Assembly: GCA_963691815.1 (NCBI GenBank)
Contig: OY829650.1
Span: 28,601,195 to 28,665,194 of the forward strand
Direction of reading: 5' to 3'
DNA from: Echiichthys vipera
Lineage: Eukaryota > Chordata > Actinopteri > Perciformes > Trachinidae
DNA length: 64,000 nt
The position numbers were made by a program, and so were the translations under genes. This document shows, in pieces, positions 1 to 12,858 of this stretch (position 1 is the stretch's first letter; each line of letters opens with the position of its first letter). Under the pieces are notes generated by a model, which saw only the letters and a list, made by a program, of their open reading frames with translations, ran no database searches and had not been told where the DNA came from.

Positions 1-136
1 CTGTTCCTTCTGCAGCTCAAGGCACAGCCACACAAAACATGAGTGGTACATGGCTCACGTCCAGATTTTTCAAAATTTCTATAAGAATGAAATATAAGGC
101 ATGTCACAGTTATCACTGCTGTCTCTTTGTCACCAG

Positions 137-269
137 GATCTTTGCGGTGCCACAACCTGTGATACACTGGGGATGGCTGACGTTGGGACCATGTGCGACC
201 CGAAAAGAAGTTGCTCTGTCATTGAAGATGATGGCTTGCCCTCTGCTTTCACAACTGCTCATGAACTTG
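137..269 (+). CDS. adamts15: adamts15 exon: catalytic domain, first half of zinc site
   Basis: Follows a CACCAG acceptor and ends at a GTGAGA donor in phase 1. It encodes the stretch with TCDTLGMADVGTMCDP, SCSVIEDDGL and TTAHELG, typical of the ADAMTS reprolysin domain. The active-site glutamate of HEXXH is here; the second zinc histidine is in the next exon. Confidence 0.95.
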
Positions 270-3200
270 GTGAGAAAGTTGTTTGTTCTTCCTCAAATGT
301 TCATCCTCACAGGAATGCACGTCTGTATGATATATTTTAGATGCTATGCTAATGCTGATTTGGACTCAGAGTTAGATATGCCCAGGGCAAGAGCTGCATA
401 TAACCTTACAACCGTAGCTTAAAATGTCAAAGGAATCAGCTTTGACAGACGTCTATGCGCATAATCAGTGTAGAAACTGGCCTGGCCAGAGGGCTTTGCA
501 ACTTTCATGATGATCCATATGGCTGTGGTTCTCAGTCCTGGTCCCAGAGCACTGCTGGGTTTCAATCCTACCAGCTATTTAATTGCATTCAACTGATATT
601 CTGTTTGTAAATCAGTCCAGCATTAAGTGGGCACAATCAAAACCAGCTGGTCTCTGAGATCTATGCACTACAGCTGCACAGCATCACTTTGCACGCTGGC
701 AGCTACAAATGGAAAGTGAGAGATAACAGAACAATCTGAAGTTGAGTCACAATGAATTTTTTGGCATGATAACAGTAAACTAAGAAATGTACACTTATCG
801 GTGACATCCCAGCTAGTCTGTGATGCTTTTTTCAAAGGGAGGATGGAAGCAAGGACAAAGGATGAATGAGGCAAAGGAAATAACACTGGCATGTCCAGTT
901 TTATCCGGACATGCTCACTCACTGCTCTTTAGGAGAAACTTTGTATTTTAGGTTCAAATGTCCAATCTAATATAAGTGTATGGTATGAGGTACAGCATCA
1001 ACTGTGTTAGTTGTGTTGCTGAGCATATACTCGTACACTCATGTATACATTCGGCCTCTGCCATATTAAACATGGATCGGGGCAGTTGATGGAGACTTTG
1101 CCTGGGAACCTGGAGGGTTGCCTGGGTCAAGTCCCTATACGGACAAAAGAACGGGGTGTGGATGGGTAGGTGTCAGTGTACCTCCTGGGCACTGCCAAGG
1201 TGTCTAAGGCACCAAACCCCCAACTGCTGGGGACGCCTGTCCATTGGCAGCCCCCTGGCTCTTACAGTTTCGTAAGATATCATATGAAAAGTTCTGTACA
1301 AAGTTTTGCATGATATCTACCGGAAGTGGGCTGCGATGGTTGAGTTTGGTGACGGTTAGATTCAGGAATCACAAACATGAGATTGAACTCTATAGAAATG
1401 CTGAACTTCTTTTCATTTTCAAATCGCAGCAAAGTCCTCGCCAAATAGCTAGTTAAAATGACCAAATATTAATTGACATTGCTGTAGCTTTTTCAAGGTA
1501 AGAGTATATATTGTTGTTTATATTTTGTAGTAAATTACTGAGGGTACACTTCCTGTGGGTGGAGAAGTGTCCAGTGCAGTTTGAACAAATCTAGAGCAAT
1601 GCAAATGTCTCTATTCATCTGTGACTTAAGCTGATATAATGTATGTATTTATATCCAAAAAATGTCCTTATTGCACTGTTAAATTACTTGTCTGTCAAAG
1701 GTGAAAATGCAAAAGGAGCTGAAGTTGAACACTACTAATCATGCTTTGGTCATAAAAATATAATGAGTGGTATTAAACTGTATAGTTTAGTTTGACACAC
1801 TCGTAAAACTGCCGAGTTAAGGCAAATCCTAAATAATGCAGATCACATTTTGTCTTCACATTTTCAATAATCAGTGGTTGAGGCTTTAAAAGAAGCAAGA
1901 CTCATGCCTGAAACCAGATGCACAAGTAACTCGTGAGGCCCCAAGAGAGGCATTGGTTTACGCTGTCCTCATGTATGTTAAGTAATCACACAATTTCCTC
2001 TCAAAATGGCCCTGTCTCATGATTGATGCGCTGAAACACAGTTTGTTTTTTTTTCTTTTGGAAAGTACTTCATAACATACACGTATTTAGGGAATAAAAT
2101 GATTTCCTTGGGAACTGAATTCCCCTTTCAGGCCTGGTTTAGAACATGGATATATGCCATGCGGTATATTCCCATGCATAACTGCATTCCTGTCTGCTAT
2201 GACATCAGCTTCACATCAGTCCAAGTTGAGTTGGCTTTGCTTTATACATACACGTGTGCTGTAATGTCTGGTAAAAAGTTTTTCTGTGTCTTATTTTCGT
2301 CACCACAGAAACATATCTGCTCTGCAACTCTTAACGGCTTATTGTGTTTTAAATCATGGGACATCTGAAAACCAAACTACATGACGTGACCTTCTGTCTC
2401 TCCTCCCACCCTCCCCTCATCCCTCAGGCCACGTCTTCAACATGCCCCATGACAATGTGAAAGCATGTGAGGAGGTATTTGGGAAACTAAAGGACAACCA
2501 CATGATGTCTCCCACACTGATTCAGATCGACAGGAGCAGGCCCTGGTCTGTGTGCAGCGCAGCCATCATTACTGAGTTCTTGGACAGAGGTCATGGTTAG
2601 TAAACACTTCCTGTATATGTCTCTGGACTCAGGTGGACCACTAATTCTGTCCAGGCTTCATGCTCTTAGCTGGTTGGAATCTAATTGCACCCGCAAAAAA
2701 ACAGACCTTGGCTCTATTTTGTCATGGTTACATTTATAATTTAAATTTCAGTTTTAACTTGGAAGTGACGAAACATTCACACATACTTGTTTTATGTATT
2801 TATGGGTTTTGTCTCTGTTTATTTTGTTAACATACATTATCAGCTGAATGAAATAGATTTTTTAAATTTTTTATCTTGGCTTAGGTGAGTGTTTATTCTT
2901 GAGTGTCTGTTTGTGCACAGTCCTCGCAAAATGGGGTTTTGGAATAGAAAAGTCAAAGTAGTTCCATCTATAAGGTCAAAACACTATATAACTGATATTT
3001 AATAGGATAGGATCACCAAACATCATAACAGCAAAAACATTCAACAGCTCATTGTGAAGTTCTTACTCCAAGTGGCCAAACAAACAAGAAAAAAAACATT
3101 AATGCAGCTTTAAGAAAACTTTGGTTGGTGGACAACTGTACAGCAGTTGCCATCCCATGGTGAGACATCTTCATGATGAAATGATGAATAATCAATCCCA

Positions 3201-6200
3201 AATGACCTTATACGGGACCAGAAATCTGGATCCATGGCTAGAAATCCTTTTTTAACAGCAAACTCAAAGTGAAGCAGCACACAGCTGAAGTATCTTCTGT
3301 ACAGCGGTGGAAGAAATCAGAACGAAAATTGTTTTATGAAACAGTAAAAGTCTGATTTTTGAGCCAGAAAGGGAATTAATTATCAGAACGCGCTTCTTCT
3401 TGTCACGAACAGTTCTCACTAGCCTCAATAGACTGCAATACATCCACAAGAAACACATCGTGGCAGGATTACACTTGAAAAAAGTATATCTGAGGAGACG
3501 TAATGCTGAAGATGACATACTGTACCACTTACAGTATCCAAATTCAATATAACATTCATAAGTGTATTAATGTATCGTTTTGCTTTTTCTCCTTAGTAGC
3601 TCCAATGCCAAGTCTTTTTCTCTCTGTGTAAACTGTACTAAGTGACTGTGAGTGGATTCTGTGTAATAGACAGAATTAGCACACCAATTTATTACCTCCC
3701 CTCCAGAAGCCTACTTACTGTAACAAGCAAATGAGCATTTACTAAGTTTAACACTCCAAAGCTAACACTGCTGTCTTTTGTACATGAGTCATTTGCTTAA
3801 TCTAAACATGATCTGGTGCCTGCACTGTCTCATATAGACTGCTTGGTGTCTGCGTTTGTACAGAATGAAGACAAAGTTATTCAGTATCATGAAAAACCTT
3901 TTAATGTCATAATCCATAGTTTTATAGTCATACAGCGTTTGTCATTACATAGTCTGACTCATCGGATGTACACTGTTGGGATAACTCCATCCATTGGCTG
4001 CCTATTTCAGCAGGCAACATTCTCACTCCCTTCCACTGTTTCCTCCATCTATTTTGCAAGAGCACCAACGCTGCAAAAGTTATCTCAAGACACTTTACAT
4101 ATAGAGTCTAGAAAGCTGCGTTAACTGATTTCTTGGTGACATGGGTGTAGTTCAGCAAGATATAACCACCTTTTTAAGTTGATGGTGAATGTGTTGGCAA
4201 ACAGTTGCCTATTTACACATCCAGCAGACACAGAGAAACAGTAAAATGTGTCCCCAAAGAAATTTAAGTCAAAAGCAACTGGACTTGGTTATTTGTCTAT
4301 GAAGACGTTTTACCTCCCATCCAAGAAGCTTCATACAGTGAGTTCATTTACACATCTGACCAGGCTGGGACTGGTCCAAATGTCTGGTGTGGTCCTGGAT
4401 GAGGTGAAACGTCTTCCTTGACAAACAACCAAGTCCTGTTGCTTTTGACTTAAATTTCTTTGGGGATAATGATGCCAAATGGGAATATTCACAGGCTTGT
4501 AGCATCTGTGTTTTTGTCCACCATAAGCACATATGTGATATTCACTTTTCCTTAACTTACTATATATTTGGATCTCCATCAACACCAGAGGTTACCAGCT
4601 GGTAACTTTGTCTGTCCGCTGTTTGTTGCTTGTCAGGTAGTGTTAAGTTGGTTTATTAGCTTTTCTACTGAAAATAGCTGCTGGAAATGAGGCTGATAAG
4701 AGCACTTAGACTGAATGGCGACAGTGAGGTTGTTGGCCATGAAACCAAAACAATGAGCTATAAGACGCACAACTGCTCCATAGAGTTGAGAGAAACAGAG
4801 TTGGTTTTCTGTGGGTTCGTCAAGCAACATCTTTATATCAATTAGCAAAATATCAATTAGCTTTAATGTTTGCGAGTGAATGCAGCTGTAGTCTGATTGT
4901 TTGCACTGTTTGCTTTTGTAGGAGACTGTCTGCTGGACCAACCTCAAAAGCAGCTGTCACTCTCAGACAACCTGCCTGGTTCCAGCTACAGCCTGCACCG
5001 CCAGTGTGAGCTTGCTTTCGGCCACGGCTCCAAGCCCTGCCCATACATGCAGCCCTGCTCCAAGCTGTGGTGCACTGGCAAGGCCCGTGGCCAGCTGGTC
5101 TGCCAAACCCGACACTTCCCCTGGGCAGACGGTACCAGCTGTGGCAACGACAAGGTCTGTTACCGAGGAGCCTGTACTGACAAGAACAACACCATGCACA
5201 CCAAGGTAAGCCAGTGTGGAAAGGAGGCCCTGTACTGCTTGGTCTTTTTGTTAAAGACTGATGTACCATTATTTCTGTTTGTCTTTTGCCCCAGGTGGAT
5301 GGCCGGTGGGGGAAGTGGGGAGCGTTTGGAGACTGTTCCCGGAGTTGTGGTGGAGGAGTACAACTGGCCAAGAGGGAGTGTGACAACCCTGTTCCAGAGA
5401 ATGGAGGCAAATACTGCTACGGCCTTCGCATCAAATATCGCTCCTGTAACCTCAACCCTTGTCCTGAAACAGGTACACTAGTCACTGTTTGAGTACAGCC
5501 ACACAGGGACACACACTGTGATTGTCCAATTATAGTCTACCTGTAACTGGGCACGGCAAGCCTGTAAAGGTTAGGCTTTCTCAAAATGTTGAAACAGTTG
5601 AAGCATCCAGAAACAACTGAGCAAAATTGTAAGGAACTGATTTAACAGTGTGTTTATTTGTCCTAATGTAAACTTAAATTGTTGGCAGGTATGGCTAATT
5701 ACGTAGCTATACAGGTAACTTAGCATTACTTCCAAGCCCAAGGGTTAAATGTAGGGGTTAAAGTTAAAGCCCCATTTCATAACTGGCACGTCCACTGTGT
5801 AATGTCCCCACCATTTTAAAGCTATTCCTGAATCATATCAGAGTGTGTCCTGCTCTTTACTGGTTTTGGGGAAGTGAACACTCCAGGAACCCCATCCAAA
5901 GTTACCCATGAAGCATTTGCGAATAGCAAAATAATTTTTTTATATAAAATTAAAACATACTGTTTGGAAATGCAAACAAATATGTACATTAAGTAGCCAG
6001 CAAGTATGTATTTAAGACCCCTTTAGCAAATGAGTCAGCAGGCAATATGAGACTATGTCTTACATGACGTTTGAAAGAAGATGTGTTTTCTTCTTCCAAC
6101 TAGAAATATGGGCTTTCCTTTTTGGTATGCATCTCTCCCTCAGTCTTGCAAACTGTTGGCTAGTTGTACAACAGACACGGCAACTCACAGAGCTGACCGT

Positions 6201-6698
6201 AAGATGTAAACAGACAGGAGGTCATAAACTGTCCCAAACCCCTTTGAGATGCATATTCCGAATGTGCTGTATACTTTTCAAAAGACTGCTTCTAAAACCC
6301 AAATAAAACCAGCACATCCCACATGTATTAATTGGTAAATGCCATGTTTGGAAAAATGCCTCATTTAGAACATAATAGTTACATAATAGTTATCAAATCT
6401 GAAATACTGCCCTGTTGGGAATAATAGTGGTATATTAGTGTGCATGTAAACATAGTCCGTGTCTAATCTGAGGTTGTTTTTATATCTCCAGTTAAGAGTT
6501 TCCGTGAGGAGCAGTGTGAGGCATTCAATGGATTAAACCTGAACACCAACAGACTGGGTTCCTCTGTGGTTTGGGTTCCAAAATATTCAGGCATCTCTCC
6601 CAAGGACAAATGCAAACTAATTTGCCGGGCCAATGGGACAGGGTACTTCTATGTCCTCGCTCAAAAGGTTTGTAGCTGGTTTGGACTGTTCACTTAAC

Positions 6699-6751
<53 letters not shown>

Positions 6752-9700
6752 TGTTTTAATGAACTGTTCACTTTTTCTAATGATTGAAATAGAAACTACT
6801 CCTAGCCAAATTACATATTGACTGCTTACACTGGAGGCCGATTTGAGCCTTATAATTGCTAGAGGAATGCCGTTTTCATTGTGATGCTGTGAATAAAAAA
6901 CAACTCCTGCCGCACTTGGATCTGTCTAAAAAGCTAAGACTTGACTTTGGGGAATTATGTCAATATTCTGAACTAAATGGGTATCAACTATTGTACTTGC
7001 TAATGCAATCTGAACTCCTTGTCACTGAACACCTCATCAGGATTAATACCTAATGGGAGGGGGAGTTGGAACATTTTGATAGAAATATTGTGCAGCTCTC
7101 TGATCACAAAGATTTGGCCCTTAAACTGGCCTTTATTCGCAGTGCAAGAAGTAACGGTTAGTTATTTACAGCAAAGCGGTGAGAGGTGATGTGTCTGTGG
7201 CAGGAGAAAGTGGCTGCTGCTGCTGCAGGATGGATGGCGTGGTGAGAAAGGGAAACATGCAGGGACAGTATCACTTAACAGCTGTGGCTTGTCAGCAACT
7301 ATTTATGCAACCAGAAAGGAAAAAAAGCTTCTAGAAGCAATACAAGCCAACATCTCGTTTACACTAAAGGACATTGTGCGCTCCCTCTGGTGCTACTTAT
7401 CACTTTCTGTTTGTCTCCTTGGTGCATTATATTTGTTTAGTCAAAAGAATGTAGCATGTATATTTGACCGACCATATATACTGTATGAGGAAAAAAATTC
7501 TGTCTTGCTCTTTTTTTTTTGCTCTGTTGTTCCTTCTGATCCACCTTAAGATCAGCATGATGTAATCTCTCAAACCCTGCAGGTTGTGGATGGAACACCC
7601 TGTTCTCCTGACACCTCAGCTGTATGTGTTCAAGGAAAATGCATCAAGGCAGGCTGTGATGGCAAGCTGGACTCTAACAGGAAGTATGACAAGTGTGGTG
7701 TGTGTGGTGGCGACAACAAGGGCTGCAAGAAGGTCTCAGGAATGTTCACCAAACCCAGGTAAGAAGCATGTCCGGACTCTTAAGTGTTTCATCTAAAGTC
7801 AAGATAACAGAGTTTTTTCAGCCTACTTCACATTGTCTTTGCTCACCAAAGTTCTCTACAGGCATTATAAAGTTGTAGGAGAATACACAAGCAGCCCATG
7901 TGGACTAATTACAGTTCTCCTAATGTGGTATTTCTGTTGCTGCCTACATACAGCCACCGTAGATACAGAGTAGGCTCTTAATGCAGAAATATGAATTAAG
8001 CTTTAGGAATAGCCTAGAGGTAGTCATTGATGGACAACACAGAGATCATAGAGTGGAAGCATGTCCTGTAAGTGTGCAGTGAATCCCAGTATATTAATAG
8101 AAGTAAATAACCTTGTAGAGTTATTCAAAACACTAAAGGGAATTCTTTGAGGACATTTTAGAACTTTAGGCAGATTGTAGCTCGCTCTGAATACTGGATG
8201 ATAAAACAATCCCAGACTTACTTAGCCTATCGTTGCTCAAAAACTGGAAACAGAGTAAAACAGCTAGGCTAGCAGAGTTAAAGAGGCCTTTAAGATCCTT
8301 TAACACATTAACAAATACAAAACATTGTGGTTGAACAAGCTTCCTTGAGCTTTAGTGCTTTTCACTTTTAAATCTATTGGTGGCTGGCTTGTGAGTCAAA
8401 AAGATAAAACATCTAAATAAGACATGTCATTTCTACTTTTGATAGAGGTTTCCCCCTGTTTACAGTTTTCGGGCTAACTATCTCTTGGCCCAATCTCTCT
8501 ACCACAAGCATAGAATTTAAAATTATGTTCTCATTTGACTCCGCGAAATCAAAGTGTCCCTTTAGGTGGAGAACATTGTGTAGAATTTCAGCATCGTTTG
8601 TAACCACACTATCTTGGTTTTGTCTGTAAAATCTTCTTTATTTACTTAACTAGAAGTGATGCTGTTGAAACCCTAAGTGACCAGCATAAGATTTATCAAT
8701 CCTTGTTGCATTAGGGCTCATGAGACATTGGTCTTAATAGTCAGGACTAGTACAAAGACCACTTGTGAGGTCGTAGAGGCAACCAATCACCTTGATCATG
8801 GTATTTCACTTACACAAAGGACTTGGCAAGATGGTGAAGATGTACTGTATGTGACACACTGTGATCTACTCTCTCAAAATCCTATAAATTTGGTGTTTTT
8901 CCAATGCATGATACCTGCTCGCCTTGACTTAGCGTGCCTGTCCAACACGGCAAGGATTTGCTTTTCCACTGCAGCAGCTACCCACTTGAGGATGTTTTGT
9001 TATTTAAACGTTGTTTTTTTTTTTTACAAAGCAGCTTAATCAGCAGTAACTTAACACTTTTTAAAGTCTTCCTCTTGTCTCCTGCACAGACATGAGTTGA
9101 ATCCTGTAACAGATGCATAACTCCACTTTAGAATCAGCTCAACTAACTTGGAATCGAAAACAAAAGTCTAGCCATACTGTTTAGTGGAAAAGAAAATAGA
9201 TGTTTAAGAATACATTAAGCAATCATTCACTGTCTAGAAAGAATAACCATTGGTCATTCAGAAGCATTAATGCTCATCATCTTTACACTTTCTTTTCAGT
9301 CATGGCTACAACTTTGTGGTGATGCTCCCTGTTGGAGCTTCCAACATTGATGTCCGTCAGCGTGGCTACAGAGGAATGGTCAGCGATGAAAACTACTTAG
9401 CGGTGAAGAATCGGCTCGGCAAGTACCTGCTGAACGGTAACTACGTGGTGTCGGCCGTGGAGCGCGACTTGCTGGTGAGGGGTAGCTTACTGCGTTACAG
9501 TGGCACCTCCACATCTGTAGAGATTCTTCAGGCCACCAGACCCCTGCAGGAGCCTCTGACTGTGGAGGTGCTCTCTGTAGGGAAGATGACCCCTCCCAGG
9601 GTGCGCTACTCCTTCTACATCTCCAAGGAAAGCAAGGAGGAGAAGACTCTGCGGAAAGAGGAGAAAAGCCACACAGCACATAATAGTGTCTTGGCGAACA

Positions 9701-10077
9701 GTAATAGGGTAGAAGCTAAGAAGCAGATTATGGGTAAGAGGCCGGTCAGTCATTGGGTGACAGGAAGTTGGGATTCATGCACAGTGACTTGTGGGAACGG
9801 TCTGCAGAACAGGCTTGTCCAGTGCCAAAGCATGGAGGGGCGTCCTGCTGTGGACTGTGACAGTGCTGATAGGCCTGTAGCAGTGAGAGCATGTGGGGAT
9901 CCTTGTCCCATGTGGGATGTCGGGGTCTGGTCTCACTGCTCCAAGTCCTGTGGAAGGGGCTTTAAAAGGCGGCCAGTGCGCTGCATGACAGAAAATGGTC
10001 TAAATCTACCCAGAGACCACTGCTCTGGAAGGAGGAAGCCTCAGGAACTGGACCTCTGTAATCTGAAGCCATGTTAA
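137..10077 (+). CDS. adamts15: ADAMTS15 metalloprotease, C-terminal 630 residues (5' part outside window)
   Basis: Secreted zinc metalloprotease of the ADAMTS family; the mammalian ADAMTS15 protein cleaves matrix proteoglycans such as versican. Exons: 137-269, 2428-2595, 4922-5205, 5295-5472, 6492-6667, 7583-7758, 9300-10077. All introns are GT-AG, phases agree across every junction, and the joined frame is exactly 631 codons including TAA. Domain order: end of catalytic domain with HELGHVFNMPHD, disintegrin-like, central TSP1, cysteine-rich, spacer, then two TSP1 repeats and a stop right after the last cysteine. Two C-terminal TSP1 repeats and the ending RKPQELDLCNLKPC fit ADAMTS15 as I remember it better than ADAMTS1, 4, 5 or 8. 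The signal peptide, prodomain and most of the catalytic domain lie upstream of the window. Which teleost paralogue (15a or 15b) cannot be told. Confidence 0.95.
270..2427 (+). other. adamts15 intron (2158 bp)
   Basis: Intron between the two exons that share the zinc site. It holds a tRNA-derived SINE at about 1075-1260. The segment near 520-590 looks like a common fish interspersed repeat but is too short to name. No other coding signal seen. Confidence 0.85.
1075..1260 (+). mobile_element. tRNA-derived SINE fragment
   Basis: Contains a B-box-like GGGTCAAGTCC at about 1124-1134. It then has the body characteristic of a widespread teleost SINE: CTCCTGGGCACTGCC, a run ending in AAGGCACC, and AACCCCCAACTGCT. 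The tRNA head is truncated or degraded. Identification rests on recall of this common fish SINE, not on a search. Confidence 0.65.
2428..2595 (+). CDS. adamts15: adamts15 exon: end of catalytic domain
   Basis: Completes the zinc-binding motif (GHVFNMPHD) and carries the following HMMSPTL methionine segment, then SRPWSVCSAAIITEFLD. Acceptor CCCTCAG; donor GTTAGT, a weaker GT donor; ends in phase 1. Confidence 0.94.
2596..4921 (+). other. adamts15 intron (2326 bp) with fold-back MITE
   Basis: Contains the inverted-repeat element at 4252-4465 and, near 4070-4110, a short piece resembling a teleost LINE 3' tail (also seen at 29337). Otherwise no recognisable feature. Confidence 0.85.
4252..4465. 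mobile_element. Fold-back (hairpin) MITE, copy 1
   Basis: The first ~65 bases, starting CCCCAAAGAAATTTAAGTCA, recur as the reverse complement at the other end, so most of the 214 bp can form a hairpin. Both ends carry AGTCAAAAGCAACWGGACTT and the GGAAGACGTTTCACCT block in opposite orientation. A second copy lies at 18988-19180. No coding capacity. Confidence 0.8.
4922..5205 (+). CDS. adamts15: adamts15 exon: disintegrin-like domain
   Basis: Cysteine-rich segment with GDCLLDQ, RQCELAFG, SKLWCTGKARG, VCQTRHFPWADGTSC and DKVCYRGACTDK. This matches the ADAMTS disintegrin-like module. Acceptor TTTTGTAG, donor GTAAGC, ends in phase 0. The 89-bp intron that follows is the shortest in the gene. Confidence 0.95.
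5295..5472 (+). CDS. adamts15: adamts15 exon: central thrombospondin type 1 repeat
   Basis: Encodes WGKWGAFGDCSRSCGGGVQ and the six-cysteine pattern of a TSP1 repeat, ending in SCNLNPCP. The W-x-x-W pair and CSxxCG are the usual C-mannosylation and O-fucosylation contexts in this module. Acceptor CCCCAG; donor GTACAC; ends in phase 1. Confidence 0.95.
5473..6491 (+). other. adamts15 intron (1019 bp)
   Basis: AT-rich intron with no repeat or coding signal that I can name. Confidence 0.85.
6492..6667 (+). CDS. adamts15: adamts15 exon: cysteine-rich domain, first part
   Basis: Encodes KSFREEQCEAFNG, WVPKYSGISPKDKCKLICR and ANGTGYFYVLAQK, the hallmark of the ADAMTS cysteine-rich region. Acceptor ATCTCCAG, donor GTTTGT, ends in phase 0. 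Confidence 0.95.
6668..7582 (+). other. adamts15 intron (915 bp) with CT microsatellite
   Basis: Contains a perfect (CT)n run of about 44 bp at 6702-6745, 35 bp into the intron. Nothing else recognised. Confidence 0.85.
6702..6745. repeat. (CT)n microsatellite
   Basis: About 22 uninterrupted CT units close to the splice donor of the adamts15 cysteine-rich exon. Confidence 0.95.
7583..7758 (+). CDS. adamts15: adamts15 exon: cysteine-rich domain, second part
   Basis: Encodes VVDGTPCSPDTSAVCVQGKC, IKAGCDGKL and KYDKCGVCGGDNKGCKKV, the conserved end of the ADAMTS cysteine-rich domain. Acceptor CCCTGCAG, donor GTAAGA, ends in phase 2. Confidence 0.95.
7759..9299 (+). other. adamts15 intron (1541 bp)
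   Basis: No recognisable repeat or coding element. Ends in a good polypyrimidine tract and TTTTCAG. Confidence 0.85.
9300..10077 (+). CDS. adamts15: adamts15 last exon: spacer and two C-terminal TSP1 repeats
   Basis: The first ~110 residues are the cysteine-free spacer (HGYNFVVMLPVGASNIDV, KYLLNGNYVVSAVERD, LTVEVLSVGKMTPPRVRYSF). A charged Lys/Glu-rich linker follows. Then come TSP1 repeats starting at HWVTGSWDSCTVTCGNGLQ and at MWDVGVWSHCSKSCGRGF. TAA comes directly after the final Pro-Cys, giving a protein that ends with the third TSP1 repeat, as in ADAMTS15. Confidence 0.95.
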
Positions 10078-12858
10078 AGCAGAACACAGGCAGCCAAAGG
10101 ACTTATTTTTGTCAGTCAAAGTGACGCTTTGCCGATATCAGCATGATGTTGCTTGGAGTAGTGTCAAATACAGGCCGACTGTGTCTGAAGGGGCTTCTAC
10201 GAAGAAAGCCAATGGAGACAGAGAGGGTCTCCCTCTATTGTTTGAAAAGACAGACATCCGTTTAGATCAGCGAAAAGAAAGCTGTCTTCTTGTAAAGTGT
10301 CAAACCATCTGCCTCAGGTTTGACTTGTGGTTAGTCTACCTCTACCAGGAAAGATGACACAGTGCCTGAGCATATAAAGAGGAGAATGATGCAGAGACAG
10401 TGATCACACACGTGAACACTAACATCTTTTGTTGGTATAGTTATGTGCATGGGGTTAAATTGCAAACGCAGAGAGAAATGAAAGTCCAGGACAAACAGAC
10501 AAAGCACAGTGAGGTATAACCTCAGCACTCACACTGTGCAGTTATCAGAAGCAGATATCTCACCTGTGAATTGACATTTTTCTCTTTTCACTGAAGAACT
10601 AATTAAAATGTGAAACAAAGTACTGTATCATTCATGCAACATTCAAGCACTGATTGGTCCGTGCAGTTTCTACATGTTTTTGTGTTTGTAATTGTTCTTG
10701 ATTCAGCGCTATTGGCTGTTGTCTGATGTAGAACATTCAAACTCCGCAGCCAACCATACTGCCAGATCATAGCTTTACAAGCTTTATATCCTTTCAAAAT
10801 GAAAAACAGTCAATGATATATCCTACGCACTTGATACAATCTTTATGAATTCAATTGATATCAAAGAAATCCTGAATTTAACTTGTGACCAAAAAAGTAA
10901 AAATATATTTTGTATGAGAAAAATTAGTTTAGAGTTAAGATGTAAGCATATTCTATCCAGTGAATGTAGACTGTTTGTATGCTGCAATCATAATGTTTTT
11001 GTCTGTTCTGTGTAAACCAAAGCGACCAATGCTCAGCTCTTTGTTCTATGTTGCCAAAGAATATAACCTTCAAAGAAGCCATAGTACTGTGAGAGATACC
11101 TCTCTGGAATGTTTTTGTTGTCTGCTACAACATTCATATCTGCTCTGAAAATCACTAGTTGTCTGTTCTCATTTGAGAAAAAGTCTGAAACCAAAAGGGA
11201 GAAACTAATATTTAATATTTTTCGGTTTCATGATATAATTAGCTGCTCAGCTGCAGCACATTAAACTGCAACATACCTACAAGTGTCACTTGGGTCCAGT
11301 TAAATGCTGCTGTGCTCCCTACTCTCCAATGCCACTAACAACACACGGTCTGCCCATTACACGAGGGCTACAGCACAAGTTTGTTTACTTTGTGTCTCGT
11401 TTCCTCTGGTGTAGTACTCTGGCAACCTGAAAATGTCATCTTGGGCTTGAGAAAATTTTGATGGACATTTCTTTGTACGATTACTCTCCAGTTCTGATAA
11501 AACTGATGCTATTGCAGCAGCTACGCTAACTTCTTCAGGAGCAGCCATTATGCCAACAGTCACCAGTGTTTTGTGCTCAAAATATGCTTTTATATATTTT
11601 TTATTTCACTTAAGGAGCATCACTTTAATACCCTGCAAAAATAAAAACAGTTAATGTTTGATATGTCATACTGGATAAAATGCATGCTAGTTAGTGGTGT
11701 TTCTTCAGCCTTCGAAAGGCTTCTGTCCTTCTGCTGCATAGCTGCTTCATCACCTTAATGAGCCCTTAATGAGCAGACATATTGCATCATGCCTGCCTAC
11801 CATTATTCAGCCCTAACCATCAAAATGTAATGGTTTGAATATTTGCGCTGCTGTTACACTTTTCTTTAGTGAACTGGAAATTTACAGGATAATATCCGTA
11901 AAACACAATCAAACACCTATTGTTGAACTTTGCGTTATGGCAATGCATTTAGTTATTTTAAAGGGATTTTCATTCCAATGCATTTCCAACACAGCTGCAA
12001 ATATGAGTGGTTAAATAGAAAATGGATCAACAGTGTGAAAAATACTTGGTTAAAGTCCAGTTTTGTTATCACACCCTAAGATTTGAAATGAAGGGCGTCT
12101 TATGGACTCTGAAACAGACAGAAAAAGACTGGACAAAAGAGTTTCACCATCTCTGAGATTAAAACCTTCAACACTTCCTTTTCCAGAATACTTCATAAAA
12201 CAACACCTGGAACGAATCAAACATCGCAGAATAATAGATCATAATATTTGAAGGTGGTCCTACAAAAACTGATGGACACAATGTCAACACGACCTTCAAC
12301 AGAAATTTATTTTATTCTTAATTTCCAGTCTGATTTGGTTCAGAGGACCAATTCTGTAACCCGTTCTCATCACATACTGACGTTTTGTCAGTGCCCTTTG
12401 GAGCCACTTGCTGCGCACTGTGTAGCCCTGTACATGAAACTATGACACTCCATTACGGTCGTTGTTTTAAACACATGGTAATTGTGAATTTAAAGAAAAC
12501 TACTTTGTTAGGTTTAGGCAACAAAACCACTCAGTTTGGCTTAGGAAATGATCGTAGGTGGGGTAAAAATAAGTGCATTTGAAACAAAACTACAGTGACG
12601 AACGGGACCTGAACGGTCCTCCTGGGTGAATGTCCGGTGTGTGTTACACAGACTCTGTCGCTGTTATTCCTGGAACGCTTGCTCTGAGCGTCTAATATTG
12701 CCATGGATGGGTTTATAGTTGAAAGTCCGGTGCTGTTCATATAAAAACTTGTATAGGCATTGTACAGTTAATTTTCTTTCACATCACAGATGTTATTTTT
12801 TATCAGTTGTCTTTGTATTGTATACTATGTATACATTCATCTAGCTGTATAAAATAAA
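10078..12858 (+). other. Probable adamts15 3'UTR, about 2.8 kb
   Basis: AT-rich, no coding signal, no obvious transposon. Two AATAAA signals lie in it: near 11640 and at 12853-12858, the second followed by an AT repeat. I infer the transcript ends just after one of these; RNA data would decide which. Confidence 0.5.

Noticed and set aside
4853..5410. 185-codon minus-strand frame
   Set aside because: It is the antisense shadow of the adamts15 disintegrin and TSP1 exons.
9380..9753. Minus-strand frames opposite the adamts15 spacer
   Set aside because: Shadow of the GC-richer last exon; no family resemblance.
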